From assembly GCF_028688795.1 (NCBI RefSeq), contig NZ_JAQTXM010000007.1, forward strand, positions 98,561 through 162,560: a stretch of DNA of 64,000 bases, read 5' to 3'. Of this stretch, positions 1-8,553 are shown in pieces. A model generated the notes under the pieces. It did not search any database. It was not told the origin of the DNA and saw nothing but the letters and a program-made list of their open reading frames with translations. The translations under genes and the position numbers were made by a program. Source of the DNA: Rhodoferax sp. (lineage in GTDB: Bacteria; Pseudomonadota; Gammaproteobacteria; Burkholderiales; Burkholderiaceae_C). Position 1 is the first letter of the stretch, and each line of letters starts with the position of its first letter.

Positions 1-1433
1 CCCACGGCCTGATGCACAACGTCATCACCAACGCCTGGAAAGGTGACCCCTACCGCATCGACACCTTGCTGATCTTCATGGCAAACATGGCGTGGAACTC
101 CACCATGAACACGTCTGAAGTGCGCAACATGCTCAACGACAAGCACACCGAGGGCGAGCACAGCGAGGGCGAGCACAGCGGCGAGTACAAGATTCCGTTC
201 CTGGTGGTGTGCGACGCCTTCCAGTCAGAGATGACCGCCTTTGCCGACCTGATCCTGCCCGACACCACGTACCTGGAACGCAACGATTGCATGTCGATGC
301 TGGACCGCCCGATCTCCGAGTTCGATGGCCCGGCCGACTCGGTGCGCATTCCGGTGGTGGCACCCAAAGGCCAGTGCAAACCGTTCCAGGAGGTACTGGT
401 GGAGCTGGCCGGGCGCCTCAAGTTGCCCGCCTTCACGCAGTCAGATGGCAGCCGCAAGTTCAAGGGCTACACCGACTTCATCGTCAACTACGAAACCGCG
501 CCGGGCTCCGGCATCGGCTTCCTGGCGGGCTGGCGCGGCAAGAGCGGAGAGAAATCCATGCGCGGCGAGCCCAACCCCAAGCAGTGGGAAATGTACGAAA
601 AAAACAACTGCGTCTTCCATTACGCGATGCCGCTAGAACACCAGTACATGCGCAACTGGAACCAAGGCTACATGGACTGGGCGCAACAGGTCGGCATCCG
701 GCGCGACAAAGACCCGATCGTGATCCACATCTACTCTGAATTTTTGCAGGGCTTTCGCCGCGCCGCGCAGGGCAAGCGCCCCGGCAAGCAGCCGCCAGAC
801 CATTTGCGCAAACGGGTGGAAACCTACTTCGACCCTCTGCCGTTTCATTACGTGCCGCTGGAAGTGCAGGCGACCGACACCGCCAAATACCCGCTCAACG
901 CGATCACCCAGCGACCGATGGCGATGTACCACTCGTGGGACTCGCAAAACGCCTGGTTGCGCCAAATTCACACACACAACTACCTGTTTGTCAGCCCCAG
1001 AACGGCCCAGGCGCAAGGCATTCTTGATGGTGGCTGGATGTGGGTTGAGTCACAGTGGGGCAAGGTGCGCTGCATGTGCCGCTACTCCGAAGCTGTAGAG
1101 CCCGGCACGGTCTGGACCTGGAACGCCATCGGCAAGTCCGCCGGGGCCTGGAATCTGAGTGCAGACGCCAATGAATCACAAAGAGGCTTTTTGCTCAACC
1201 ACCTGATCTCGGAGGTGTTGCCGCCTTCAAGTGCCGGCAAAGCGATCTCCAACTCGGACCCCATTACCGGCCAGGCCGCCTGGTATGACGTGAAGGTCCG
1301 CATCTACAAGGCGGCGGATGACGAGCCGCAGCAAACGTCGCCGCAATTCAAGGCGGTACCTGCCGCTCCCGGTATGCGCCAGGTGTTGCCGCGCATTCAG
1401 GCTTATTTTGCGGGCAAGGGAGACACGAAATGA
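1..1433 (+). CDS. soeA: Sulfite dehydrogenase molybdopterin subunit SoeA, C-terminal part (5' end outside window)
   Basis: C-terminal part of a molybdopterin oxidoreductase of the DMSO reductase (CISM) family; the frame is open to the left edge, so the N-terminal FeS and Mo-cofactor domains lie outside. Visible are the family segment FADLILPDTTYLERND (about residues 80-95 of the visible part) and the C-terminal MopB dinucleotide-binding domain. The identity as SoeA, the cytoplasmic sulfite-oxidising subunit, rests on the following FeS and NrfD/DmsC-type membrane subunits and the sulfite-exporter-type gene after them. The stop overlaps the soeB start (ATGA). A perfect 15-bp in-frame tandem repeat (150-179) encodes EGEHS twice. 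A related polysulfide or thiosulfate reductase PsrA/PhsA is the alternative. Confidence 0.75.
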   Translation, partial: HGLMHNVITNAWKGDPYRIDTLLIFMANMAWNSTMNTSEVRNMLNDKHTEGEHSEGEHSGEYKIPFLVVCDAFQSEMTAFADLILPDTTYLERNDCMSMLDRPISEFDGPADSVRIPVVAPKGQCKPFQEVLVELAGRLKLPAFTQSDGSRKFKGYTDFIVNYETAPGSGIGFLAGWRGKSGEKSMRGEPNPKQWEMYEKNNCVFHYAMPLEHQYMRNWNQGYMDWAQQVGIRRDKDPIVIHIYSEFLQGFRRAAQGKRPGKQPPDHLRKRVETYFDPLPFHYVPLEVQATDTAKYPLNAITQRPMAMYHSWDSQNAWLRQIHTHNYLFVSPRTAQAQGILDGGWMWVESQWGKVRCMCRYSEAVEPGTVWTWNAIGKSAGAWNLSADANESQRGFLLNHLISEVLPPSSAGKAISNSDPITGQAAWYDVKVRIYKAADDEPQQTSPQFKAVPAAPGMRQVLPRIQAYFAGKGDTK

Positions 1434-2158
1434 CCCAACTCGCCTTGGTCATCGACCTGAATGTGTGCGTGGGCTGCCATGCCTGCGTGACCAGTTGCAA
1501 GCAGTGGAATACCTCCGGCACAGCCGGGTCGCTGGTGGACCTGAACCCCTACGGCAAAGACCCCAGCGGCACCTTCTTCAACCGGGTGCAAACCTTTGAG
1601 GTGGGAGAGTACCCCAACACGCAGACTGTCCACTTTCCCAAATCGTGTTTGCACTGCGAAGACCCGCCCTGCGTGCCGGTTTGCCCTACCGGCGCCAGCT
1701 ACAAGCGCGCTGAAGACGGTATTGTGCTGGTGGACTACGACAAGTGCATCGGTTGCAAATACTGCACCTGGGCCTGCCCATATGGTGCACGCGAGTTCGA
1801 CGAAGAGCGCAAGGTCATGACCAAATGCACGCTGTGCGTGGACCGCGTCACTGACATCAAGCTGCCTGAGCCTGAACGCAAGCCGGCCTGTGTGCTGGCC
1901 TGTCCTGCCAATGCCCGCTTGTTTGGTGATGTGCATGACCCCGAATCGGTGGTTTCCAAGGCCATTGCCGAGCGTGGTGGCTATCAGCTCATGCCCGAGT
2001 GGGGCACGCGCCCGGCCAACCACTACCTGCCGAGGCGCAAGACCGAAATCCGCATTCACCCCGAAGACCTTGAGCGCGTGGACAACCCACGAAAAATCGA
2101 CGCCCAGCAGCCCGAGCTTGGCCACCGCACTCCTGGCCGTGAAGACTTTGCAACCTGA
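1430..2158 (+). CDS. soeB: Sulfite dehydrogenase iron-sulfur subunit SoeB
   Basis: Four-cluster ferredoxin-like electron-transfer subunit of a CISM enzyme, 242 residues. Cysteine groups are visible in order: CVGCHACVTSC near residue 12, CLHCEDPPCVPVC near residue 70, CIGCKYCTWAC near residue 104, and CTLC followed by CVLAC near residues 128-155, enough for four [4Fe-4S] clusters. It would pass electrons from SoeA to the membrane subunit SoeC. No Tat or Sec signal is visible, which fits a cytoplasm-facing enzyme. It starts in a 4-bp overlap with soeA, so the two are probably translationally coupled. DmsB/PsrB-type subunits look alike, so the substrate comes from context. Confidence 0.8.
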   Translation: MTQLALVIDLNVCVGCHACVTSCKQWNTSGTAGSLVDLNPYGKDPSGTFFNRVQTFEVGEYPNTQTVHFPKSCLHCEDPPCVPVCPTGASYKRAEDGIVLVDYDKCIGCKYCTWACPYGAREFDEERKVMTKCTLCVDRVTDIKLPEPERKPACVLACPANARLFGDVHDPESVVSKAIAERGGYQLMPEWGTRPANHYLPRRKTEIRIHPEDLERVDNPRKIDAQQPELGHRTPGREDFAT

Positions 2159-2172
2159 CCTTAGAGCCCACC

Positions 2173-3114
2173 ATGCAGCCAGCTTTTTCTGTCATTTTTC
2201 TCACCACACTGATTGGTGCCGCTCAGGGCCTGTTTTTGGCGCTGTACGGCGCTGAGCTGACTGGTTTGGGTGGACTCTCCCCTGAAGACCACCAACGCTT
2301 TTTAGTCATTGGAAGTCTCGTTGCATTGGTGCTCACGAGTTTGGGCTTGATCGCCTCATTTTTTCACTTGGGCCATCCTGAGCGGGCCTGGCGCTCGGCC
2401 GCCATGTGGCGCACGTCCTGGTTGTCACGTGAAGTGATTGCGTTGCCGTTGTTCATGGCAGGGTTGTTCGTCTATGGTGTCGCCCATTTGATGGGTTTGA
2501 ATGGCACGCTGTGGATTGGCGCCGTGGTCGTGGTGCTATGCCTGTCCCTGTTCGTGTGCACAGCCATGATTTACGCTTCGGTGCGGTTTTTACAGGAGTG
2601 GGCCAGTGCGCTCACGCTGATCAACTACTTCTTGCTGGGTTGTGCCTCCGGCTTGACGCTGGCGACTGCGCTGGCTGCCATTTTGGGTGCATCTGATTGG
2701 GCAGCAGCTTACGCTTGGGGTGCTGGCTTGCTAACAGTGCTGGCTTTTTTTACACGCAGTGCCTCCCTTTTGCGCAATGCCCGACTCAAGCCCAAATCAA
2801 ATCTGCAAAGCGCCATTGGCATCAAACACCCACGAATCGTGCAAAAGGCGCAGGGGTTCATGGGCGGATCATTTAATACCCGCGAGTTCTTTCATGGGCG
2901 CACGGCGCAGATGCTGCGCTCGGTCAAATGGACTTTCCTGTTGATGGTGTTTCCACTGCCGCTGCTGTGCCTGACCCTGGGTGTCAATGCCACCTCGACA
3001 GCGCTTTTGTTCCTGGCTTTTGCCCTGCAGTACACCGGCTTGCTGGCCGAGCGCTGGTTCTTCTTTGCGCAGGCCAATCACCCCCAGAATCTGTACTACC
3101 AAACCATTTCTTGA
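2173..3114 (+). CDS. soeC: Sulfite dehydrogenase membrane anchor SoeC (DmsC-like)
   Basis: Integral membrane protein of 313 residues with about eight hydrophobic segments, starting MQPAFSVIFLTTLIGAAQG. It resembles DmsC/SoeC anchors that pass electrons from the FeS subunit to the quinone pool; the HLGHPERAW segment near residue 65 is typical of this anchor family. It lies 14 bp after soeB in the same direction, completing a soeABC operon. It ends just before an AT-rich spacer, and the next gene has its own ribosome-binding site. The ATG at 2173 is the first in-frame start after soeB; its ribosome-binding site is weak. Confidence 0.78.
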   Translation: MQPAFSVIFLTTLIGAAQGLFLALYGAELTGLGGLSPEDHQRFLVIGSLVALVLTSLGLIASFFHLGHPERAWRSAAMWRTSWLSREVIALPLFMAGLFVYGVAHLMGLNGTLWIGAVVVVLCLSLFVCTAMIYASVRFLQEWASALTLINYFLLGCASGLTLATALAAILGASDWAAAYAWGAGLLTVLAFFTRSASLLRNARLKPKSNLQSAIGIKHPRIVQKAQGFMGGSFNTREFFHGRTAQMLRSVKWTFLLMVFPLPLLCLTLGVNATSTALLFLAFALQYTGLLAERWFFFAQANHPQNLYYQTIS

Positions 3115-3176
3115 ACAATTTTTTTATTTTGCCGGTGGTTTCCAAACCGATCCGGTCGCAGGAGCACTACGATCCA

Positions 3177-4175
3177 ATGGGAATCATGAATAGTTTAGAC
3201 AGTTGCTCCGGCCCGCTTTTACCAAGAAAATTGGCGCTTATTGCTCGTGCCCTTATTGGTTTGGCGATGCTCATGCTTTTGGACGGTCCGGTGCATGCCG
3301 CTGCAGAAAGTGTCGTGCCTTCTTCGAGCCTGCCTTGGTGGTTTTGGCCGCTCGCCCTTTTTGTGACATGTTTCTTTATCGGCATAGTGGCCGTGCCTGC
3401 AGGCATTGGCGGTGGCACGTTGTTCGTGCCCATTATTGGCGGTTTTTTCCCGTTTCATCTTGACTTTGTGCGCGGTGCTGGTTTGCTGGTGGCACTGGCC
3501 AGCGCCTTGGCGGCAGGCCCCTTGCTGCTACGCGGTGGTTTGGCGAGCATGCGCTTGGCGTTGCCGTTGGCATTACTTGCGTCCATCAGTTCGATCTTCG
3601 GCGCCATGCTAGGCCTGGCCATGCCCGCATCAACAGTGCAAACTCTGCTGGGTGTGATTGTGCTGGGGATTGTGGTACTCATGTTGACAGCCAAAAAGTC
3701 AGAGTTTCCTCATGTTGCACAACCAGATAGGCTTTCCAGCGCCTTGGGAATACATGGCATCTTTATCGATGGTGCGTCAGGCCAAGCCATCAACTGGCAA
3801 GTGCATCGCACCCCCACGGGTTTGTTCATATTTTTGTTGATTGGTGTCATGGCGGGTATGTTTGGCATTGGCGCCGGTTGGGCCAATGTGCCCGCGCTCA
3901 ACCTGCTGATGGGGGCTCCTTTAAAAGTGTCGGCTGGTACTTCGAGCCTGGTGTTGTCGCTGGTTGATTCGTCTGCGGCCTGGGTCTATATCAATCGGGG
4001 TGCCGTTTTGCCTATGATTGCCGTGCCATCAGTCGTCGGCATGATGGCTGGCGCAAAGATTGGGGCGCGCTTGCTAAACGTGCTCAAAGGTTCCGTCATT
4101 CGCAAAATGGTCATTGGATTGCTGCTTTTTGCGGGTTTTCGCGCGCTGCTCAAGGGCTTGGGTATCTGGGTTTAA
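3177..4175 (+). CDS. TSUP (TauE/SafE) family sulfite/anion exporter
   Basis: Membrane protein of about 332 residues of the TauE/SafE/TSUP family, with a hydrophobic N-terminal leader and two homologous halves. Each half carries a glycine-rich segment (VPAGIGGGTLFVPII and GMFGIGAGWANVPALNLL) typical of this transporter family. The ATG at 3177 is chosen because an AGGAG lies 12 bases upstream; a second ATG at 3186 is possible, and the frame is open further upstream inside soeC. The middle loop (about residues 180-215) is hydrophilic. Position after soeABC and before a DUF1634 gene suggests export of sulfite or a related sulfur oxyanion, which is inference. Confidence 0.8.
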   Translation: MGIMNSLDSCSGPLLPRKLALIARALIGLAMLMLLDGPVHAAAESVVPSSSLPWWFWPLALFVTCFFIGIVAVPAGIGGGTLFVPIIGGFFPFHLDFVRGAGLLVALASALAAGPLLLRGGLASMRLALPLALLASISSIFGAMLGLAMPASTVQTLLGVIVLGIVVLMLTAKKSEFPHVAQPDRLSSALGIHGIFIDGASGQAINWQVHRTPTGLFIFLLIGVMAGMFGIGAGWANVPALNLLMGAPLKVSAGTSSLVLSLVDSSAAWVYINRGAVLPMIAVPSVVGMMAGAKIGARLLNVLKGSVIRKMVIGLLLFAGFRALLKGLGIWV

Positions 4176-4189
4176 GGAATAACGACATC

Positions 4190-4618
4190 ATGAAAACACC
4201 CACTTCTGAGAATACTCAACTGCAGAAAGCTGAGGCCAATCTTTACGCTTTATTGCTTGATTGGGGCACCCGTGTTGGATTGTTGGTGCTCGTATTTGGC
4301 TTTGCTGCGTACGTGCTTGGTTTTATCACCCCGCATGTTTCCCTGGATCAATTGCCTCAGCTCTGGAGTCAGCCGGTGGCTATCTACCTGCAAAAAACAG
4401 ATACCCCAACAGGTTGGGGGTGGTTGGTGCATGCAGGCAAAGGAGACATGCTGAATTTGGTTGGTATCGCCATCTTGGCGGGTTGCTCTTTGCCGCCGCT
4501 ACTGGGATTGATTCCGCTTTACCTCAAACGGCGTGACTACGCTTATGCTGGAATTTGTGCTGCAATCATTCTGGTGTTGGTGCTGGCTGCATCTGGTGTT
4601 TTGAGCGGAGGCCATTGA
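4190..4618 (+). CDS. DUF1634 membrane protein, partner of the TSUP exporter
   Basis: Small integral membrane protein of 142 residues with three predicted membrane segments (about residues 28-48, 85-108 and 117-138). The sequence style and the position directly after a TSUP gene match DUF1634, a family of unknown function often encoded beside sulfite exporters. It follows the exporter by 14 bp and is followed 2 bp later by a universal stress protein gene, so the three are probably one transcript. No catalytic motif is visible. A role as accessory subunit of the exporter is inferred from conserved neighbourhood only. Confidence 0.7.
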   Translation: MKTPTSENTQLQKAEANLYALLLDWGTRVGLLVLVFGFAAYVLGFITPHVSLDQLPQLWSQPVAIYLQKTDTPTGWGWLVHAGKGDMLNLVGIAILAGCSLPPLLGLIPLYLKRRDYAYAGICAAIILVLVLAASGVLSGGH

Positions 4619-4620
4619 AC

Positions 4621-5466
4621 ATGAGTCAGCTCTTTACTCGCCTGTTGCTGGCGACCGAACATACCGAATTTGATGCTGGCGCTGAGGCCGTGGCCATCAG
4701 CATGGCTCAGCGCTGTCAGTTGCCTTTGGCAATGGTGTTGCCGCTGGTAAGTAACCCTGAGTTTGAGGCGCTGGCCCCTGACATTGCTTTGCGTGCCGAG
4801 CAGGAGGCTGCCGTAAAAATCGCCGAGATCCGCGCCAAAGCTCAGGCGCAAGGGGTGGCCATTGATCTGCGTGTGCGCCGTGGCGAAGAGCCCTACCAGG
4901 AAATCCTCGCCGAGGCCCGCGAAAGAGACACTGAACTGATCATCGTTCGGCGACGTGGCAAGCGCGGCTTTTTAGCCAACTTGCTGGTGGGTGAAATGGT
5001 GAGCAAAGTGCTGGCACATGCCCCGTGTCATGTGTTGTTTGCGCCACGCGATGCGCACATGTGGAATCAGGGTGTATTGGTCGCCGCTGAGCCGGGTGAG
5101 CTAGGTCTGCGCCTGGTCAAAACGGCCGCCGCCATTGCCGCTGAATGTAGCTTGCCGCTACATCTGGTTTATGTCACTGCCAGTGAAACCAAATCAACTG
5201 CAATCGCCGATTTCCTTGTCGAAGCGCAGGCTGCGGCACTGCAACTCGGTGTTAGTCTGAAAATTGAGTTGCGCCATGGGAAAGCCTACACAGAAATTTT
5301 GGCTGCCGCATCTGGAAGTCAAGTTGATTTGTTAGTCATTGGTAGCAGAGGTGACAGCAACATTGGCAGAGCCATGATCGGTGGTGTAGCCCAGAAGGTC
5401 ATCGGTTTGTCAGAGAAGCCTGTGCTTGCACTTAATCTAATTCGAAAACCTGGAGACAACGCATGA
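4621..5466 (+). CDS. Tandem-domain universal stress protein
   Basis: Protein of 281 residues built of two UspA domains (about 1-140 and 150-278). The second domain has the ATP-binding signature GSRGDSNIGRAMIGGVAQ. The first has GKRGFLANLLVGEMVSKVL with the motif partly altered (RRRGKRG instead of G-S-x-G), so it may not bind nucleotide. The ATG at 4621 is used because it directly follows the preceding stop; a longer in-frame reading into the DUF1634 gene is unlikely. The stop overlaps the next start (ATGA at 5463). Its function in sulfur metabolism is unknown; such genes often travel with TSUP exporters. Confidence 0.85.
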   Translation: MSQLFTRLLLATEHTEFDAGAEAVAISMAQRCQLPLAMVLPLVSNPEFEALAPDIALRAEQEAAVKIAEIRAKAQAQGVAIDLRVRRGEEPYQEILAEARERDTELIIVRRRGKRGFLANLLVGEMVSKVLAHAPCHVLFAPRDAHMWNQGVLVAAEPGELGLRLVKTAAAIAAECSLPLHLVYVTASETKSTAIADFLVEAQAAALQLGVSLKIELRHGKAYTEILAAASGSQVDLLVIGSRGDSNIGRAMIGGVAQKVIGLSEKPVLALNLIRKPGDNA

Positions 5467-6101
5467 GTGACGCACTGAACTACCTCATCAAGACCCGGCC
5501 TGAAACCGTCAGCCATTACTTTGCTTTTTTGAAAGAAACCGGCAAACACCTTGACCCCAAGACTCGTAACCTGATTTCGGTTATCAGCAAGGTGCATTCC
5601 CAGACGGACCGCGGCTTTCGCCAGTATTTGGGCCGTGCGCTGCGGGAGGGGAGCAGTCCGATGGAAGTATTGGATGCATTGCTGATGGCGTTTCCCATAT
5701 TGGGCCTGGCCAAAATCGTCTGGGCTGTCGACATCATTCTGGACATGAAAATCCCGGGCTTTGCACCCGATGTCATCACCCAGTTGACCCCCGCACCGGG
5801 CCAGTGGCGCGATGTGATGGCGGCCAAAGATGTGCCTGACGCTGAAGTTATTCGTACTGAATTTGACGGCCGTGGTCTGTTTGTTTATCGCGATAAAAAG
5901 ACTTACCAGGTGTATGACAGCCACTGCCCCCACCAAAGTACAGACATTACCCAATTGGCAGTGACGGGCACCACGCTGACCTGCCCAAAACATCAATGGC
6001 AGTTCGACGCCAAAAGCGGCGACTGCATCAAGAAGGGCAACACCGGCCTCAAGCGTATTGAATCGAAAGTTGTGAAGGGGCGCTTGCTGGCTTTTTGGTA
6101 A
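5463..6101 (+). CDS. AhpD-like (carboxymuconolactone decarboxylase family) domain fused to a Rieske [2Fe-2S] domain
   Basis: Fusion protein of 212 residues. The N-terminal part (about 1-115) resembles the helical AhpD/CMD fold (LISVISKVHSQTDRGFRQYL), but the CxxC redox pair of AhpD is not visible. The C-terminal part (about 120-212) is a Rieske domain with the two ligand pairs C-P-H in YDSHCPHQSTD and C-P-K-H in LTCPKHQWQFD, which would hold a [2Fe-2S] cluster. No signal peptide or membrane anchor is present, so it is probably cytoplasmic. It is coupled by a 4-bp overlap to the stress-protein gene. Function is unknown; a redox role tied to SoeABC is a guess. Confidence 0.7.
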   Translation: MSDALNYLIKTRPETVSHYFAFLKETGKHLDPKTRNLISVISKVHSQTDRGFRQYLGRALREGSSPMEVLDALLMAFPILGLAKIVWAVDIILDMKIPGFAPDVITQLTPAPGQWRDVMAAKDVPDAEVIRTEFDGRGLFVYRDKKTYQVYDSHCPHQSTDITQLAVTGTTLTCPKHQWQFDAKSGDCIKKGNTGLKRIESKVVKGRLLAFW

Positions 6102-6187
6102 GTCATGCGAGAAACGTCACCTTGCCCGTTCACAGTCACCCTCAGTGAATCCCCCTTGGTATTTTTTAAACAACAACCGGAGAAACC

Positions 6188-7510
6188 ATGAAAGCAACTC
6201 GCAAAATTTTGTACCTGACCCCCTTGTGCGCGCTGCTTGCCGCTGGGTCTGCACATGCTACCAACGGCATGCTGATGGAGGGTTACGGCCCAATCTCCAC
6301 TGGTATGGGTGGCGCATCGCAAGCCATTGATCATGGCAACGCCGGTATGGCTCAAAACCCGGCCACGCTGGGCATGATGGCGGACGGCACCTCGCGTCTG
6401 GATGTGGCTTTTGGTATTTTGGGGCCTGATGTGAAAAGCAGCATGGGTGGCATGGAGGCCAAGTCAGGTGGTACGTCTTATGTGATGCCTGCTTTTGGCT
6501 ATACCAAGCGCAACGGGGCGTATACCTACGGCATTGGCATGTTTGCACAGGGTGGGATGGGGACTGAGTACGATGGCAATACATTTATGGGCGCTGGGCC
6601 CGCTTTTCCCGCGCGATCTGAATTGGGTGTGGGAAATGTGATTTTTCCAATTGCGTATCAAGTTAACTCCAATTTAACAGTGGGTGCTTCACTGAAGTTC
6701 ATGTGGTCGTCTTTGGATATGAAGATGAATGCCAGTGTTGCTCAAATAGGGCAAATGGTCGCTGACTCTGGTGTTGCGCCTGTTAATTTTGGGATGCCCG
6801 GAAACACCGTTGCCGCAAACATCAGTTTTTCCGATGACAACGACTTCACGGGTGCTGCTAAATCGACCGGTTTTGGCGCTTCCTTGGGGGCTACTTACAA
6901 GGTCAGTCCGGAAGTCGTGGTGGGTGTCTCCTACCAATTCAAGTCGGCGCTCAACGACATGGAAACTGGCGGTAGTGCTGCGACCATGACGCTTTTCGAT
7001 AATCTGGGTGGGTCAATGGTTTTCAGTGGAAAGATGACTGTGATCGATTTCCAGATGCCATCTGTTTTGGCGGCAGGTGCCAGTTGGCAAGTCAGTCCTT
7101 CCTTGTTATTGGCTGCTGATGTGAAGTACATCGGGTGGGCCGATGCCATGAAGAGCTTCAAAATGCGTTATGACAGTGGAGTAAGCGCAGTCAATTTCGC
7201 CATGAATCAAAACTGGGAAGATCAGACTGTGCTGAACTTGGGCATGGCCTGGAAGGCCAACGACAAACTCACCTTGCGTGCGGGGTTGAACCTCGCTGAC
7301 AACCCAATCCCGGATACCTACGTTAACCCCTTGTTCCCTGCCACGGTGAAAAGTCACGTGACCTTGGGCTTGGGATACAAAGTGTCAGAAGCCGGTGACT
7401 TCAACATGTCTGTGACGATGGCGCCCAAGGTCACTGTGACCAGCGGAGCTGGCCCTGATATCTCACACGCTCAGACCAACTGGCAGTTCATGTACAGCCA
7501 CCGCTTCTAA
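6188..7510 (+). CDS. OmpP1/FadL-family outer-membrane channel (first copy)
   Basis: Predicted outer-membrane beta-barrel of 440 residues with a Sec signal (cleavage after AHA near residue 25) and the FadL-type mature start TNGMLMEGYGPISTGMGGAS. Repeated amphipathic strands and a terminal aromatic residue (SHRF at the end) fit a barrel. A GGAGA ribosome-binding site precedes the ATG. FadL channels pass hydrophobic molecules through the outer membrane. The setting among sulfur-oxidation genes suggests uptake of a sulfur compound rather than fatty acids, but this is inference. A close paralogue lies at 14612-15997. Confidence 0.85.
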   Translation: MKATRKILYLTPLCALLAAGSAHATNGMLMEGYGPISTGMGGASQAIDHGNAGMAQNPATLGMMADGTSRLDVAFGILGPDVKSSMGGMEAKSGGTSYVMPAFGYTKRNGAYTYGIGMFAQGGMGTEYDGNTFMGAGPAFPARSELGVGNVIFPIAYQVNSNLTVGASLKFMWSSLDMKMNASVAQIGQMVADSGVAPVNFGMPGNTVAANISFSDDNDFTGAAKSTGFGASLGATYKVSPEVVVGVSYQFKSALNDMETGGSAATMTLFDNLGGSMVFSGKMTVIDFQMPSVLAAGASWQVSPSLLLAADVKYIGWADAMKSFKMRYDSGVSAVNFAMNQNWEDQTVLNLGMAWKANDKLTLRAGLNLADNPIPDTYVNPLFPATVKSHVTLGLGYKVSEAGDFNMSVTMAPKVTVTSGAGPDISHAQTNWQFMYSHRF

Positions 7511-7549
7511 AACTAACTTGTGCTTGCTTGATCAAGCAGGCTTCAACGT

Positions 7550-7580
7550 GTGGGCGCAGTCAGACATTGGCTGTGCCCAC
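7550..7580. terminator. Hairpin between convergent genes
   Basis: Ten-base stem GTGGGCGCAG / CTGTGCCCAC (one G-T pair) with an 11-base loop between the convergent ends of the FadL-type gene and the DsrE-like gene. There is no clear T-run on either side, so terminator activity is uncertain. A separate palindrome TGCTTGATCAAGCA lies just before it. Confidence 0.35.
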
Positions 7581-7587
7581 ATGCACG

Positions 7588-8001
7588 TCAGGGTTTGATG
7601 TAGGCAAAACCTTCCTTGACCTGAAGCTTGGCAGCTTCTGCCACACCTGAAGGCACAAGTGTTGTTTCCATCAGCAGTTTGTCGGGGTCGATGTTGCGTG
7701 AGACCAAGGTGTTGTTGCAGACCCTGAATTCAACGCCCTTGGCTGCGAGTTCGCTCACTGCCCCAGAAAACTCGCGGCCTTTGCTGTCTTTTGCGTCGGT
7801 CAATAAAAAGTCAATACCAGCTCCGTTGGTAACCACCACGATCTTTGCTTTGGGGTCGGCGTCAAGGTGGTTCTGAATGTTGTTCAGCGCCCCTGCTGCA
7901 GTGTCAATGCCGGTGGTGAAGTGGTACACCACCTTGGTGTCCTGGGCTTGTGCAAGTGCGGCACTTAAAGTCAGAAAAAAGACGATTAAAAATTTGTACA
8001 T
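7588..8001 (-). CDS. Periplasmic DsrE/F-like protein
   Basis: Secreted protein of 137 residues; after a Sec signal (MYKFLIVFFLTLSAALAQA) comes a DsrE/DsrF-like fold with KVVYHFTTGID near the mature start, IVVVTNGAGIDFLL in the middle and the conserved cysteine segment GVEFRVCNNTL near residue 104. DsrE-family proteins carry sulfur on such a cysteine; periplasmic versions are common near sulfur-oxidation genes. The start at 8001 is preceded by AGGAA and opens the signal peptide; a longer reading to 8178 has no signal. It is divergent from the cytochrome and flavocytochrome genes. A role as periplasmic sulfur carrier is inferred. Confidence 0.75.
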   Translation of the reverse strand: MYKFLIVFFLTLSAALAQAQDTKVVYHFTTGIDTAAGALNNIQNHLDADPKAKIVVVTNGAGIDFLLTDAKDSKGREFSGAVSELAAKGVEFRVCNNTLVSRNIDPDKLLMETTLVPSGVAEAAKLQVKEGFAYIKP

Positions 8002-8164
8002 AGTGTGTTCCTGATGTGGGGAGGTTGATGAATTGTCCTGACTTGAAAGTCCGGGGTAGCAAGCCGCTACCTGAATGCGTCTGGCACAACTATTTTTTCC
8101 AGTTGGGGTTTGTACGGTGTTGGAAACCACACTACCCACAGTACTATTTATATATCCGAATCGA

Positions 8165-8178
8165 CTGATGAAAATCAC
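8165..8178. promoter_or_regulatory. Weak FNR-like dyad upstream of the sulfide-dehydrogenase cytochrome
   Basis: CTGAT-GAAA-ATCAC in the divergent spacer between the DsrE-like gene and the small cytochrome gene matches the FNR/CRP-type layout TTGAT-N4-ATCAA at eight of ten arm positions. The FNR-like regulator at 13117-13821 would be the candidate binder. This is a motif match only. Confidence 0.3.
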
Positions 8179-8240
8179 TGATGTGTTTTGTCCGTTGAAC
8201 TGATAGGTTCTTTAGTGGTTGAACATTTCAAGGAGATCAA

Positions 8241-8543
8241 GTGAAAACTTCGTTCAAAGTAGTAACGAGCCTGATGCTCGCCAGCCTTTCCATGTGGGCC
8301 AGTGCCGATGCGCTTCAGGTTCGCAGCATGGCGGCATCATGTGCGGGTTGCCACGGCACCAGTGGCGTTGCGCAGCCGGGCATGGAAAGTCTGGCAGGGC
8401 AGAAAAAAGAAGATTTTTTGAAAAAAATGCAAGACTTCAAGTCGGACAAGAAGCCCGCTACGCTCATGCACCAGCTCTCAAAAGGCTACTCAGACGCACA
8501 GATCGACCAATTGGCTGAATATTTCGCCGCATTGAAGAAATAA
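8241..8543 (+). CDS. Small monoheme cytochrome c, probable sulfide dehydrogenase cytochrome subunit
   Basis: Secreted class I cytochrome c of 100 residues with a Sec signal (cut after ASA near residue 23) and one heme site CAGCH near residue 34; the methionine ligand is probably in the GME or later segment. An AAGGAG precedes the ATG. It lies 10 bp before the flavoprotein gene of a flavocytochrome c sulfide dehydrogenase and probably accepts electrons from it, as FccA or SoxE does. Its small size and single heme separate it from diheme FccA proteins. Confidence 0.75.
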   Translation: MKTSFKVVTSLMLASLSMWASADALQVRSMAASCAGCHGTSGVAQPGMESLAGQKKEDFLKKMQDFKSDKKPATLMHQLSKGYSDAQIDQLAEYFAALKK

Positions 8544-8553
8544 GGAGAATGAT

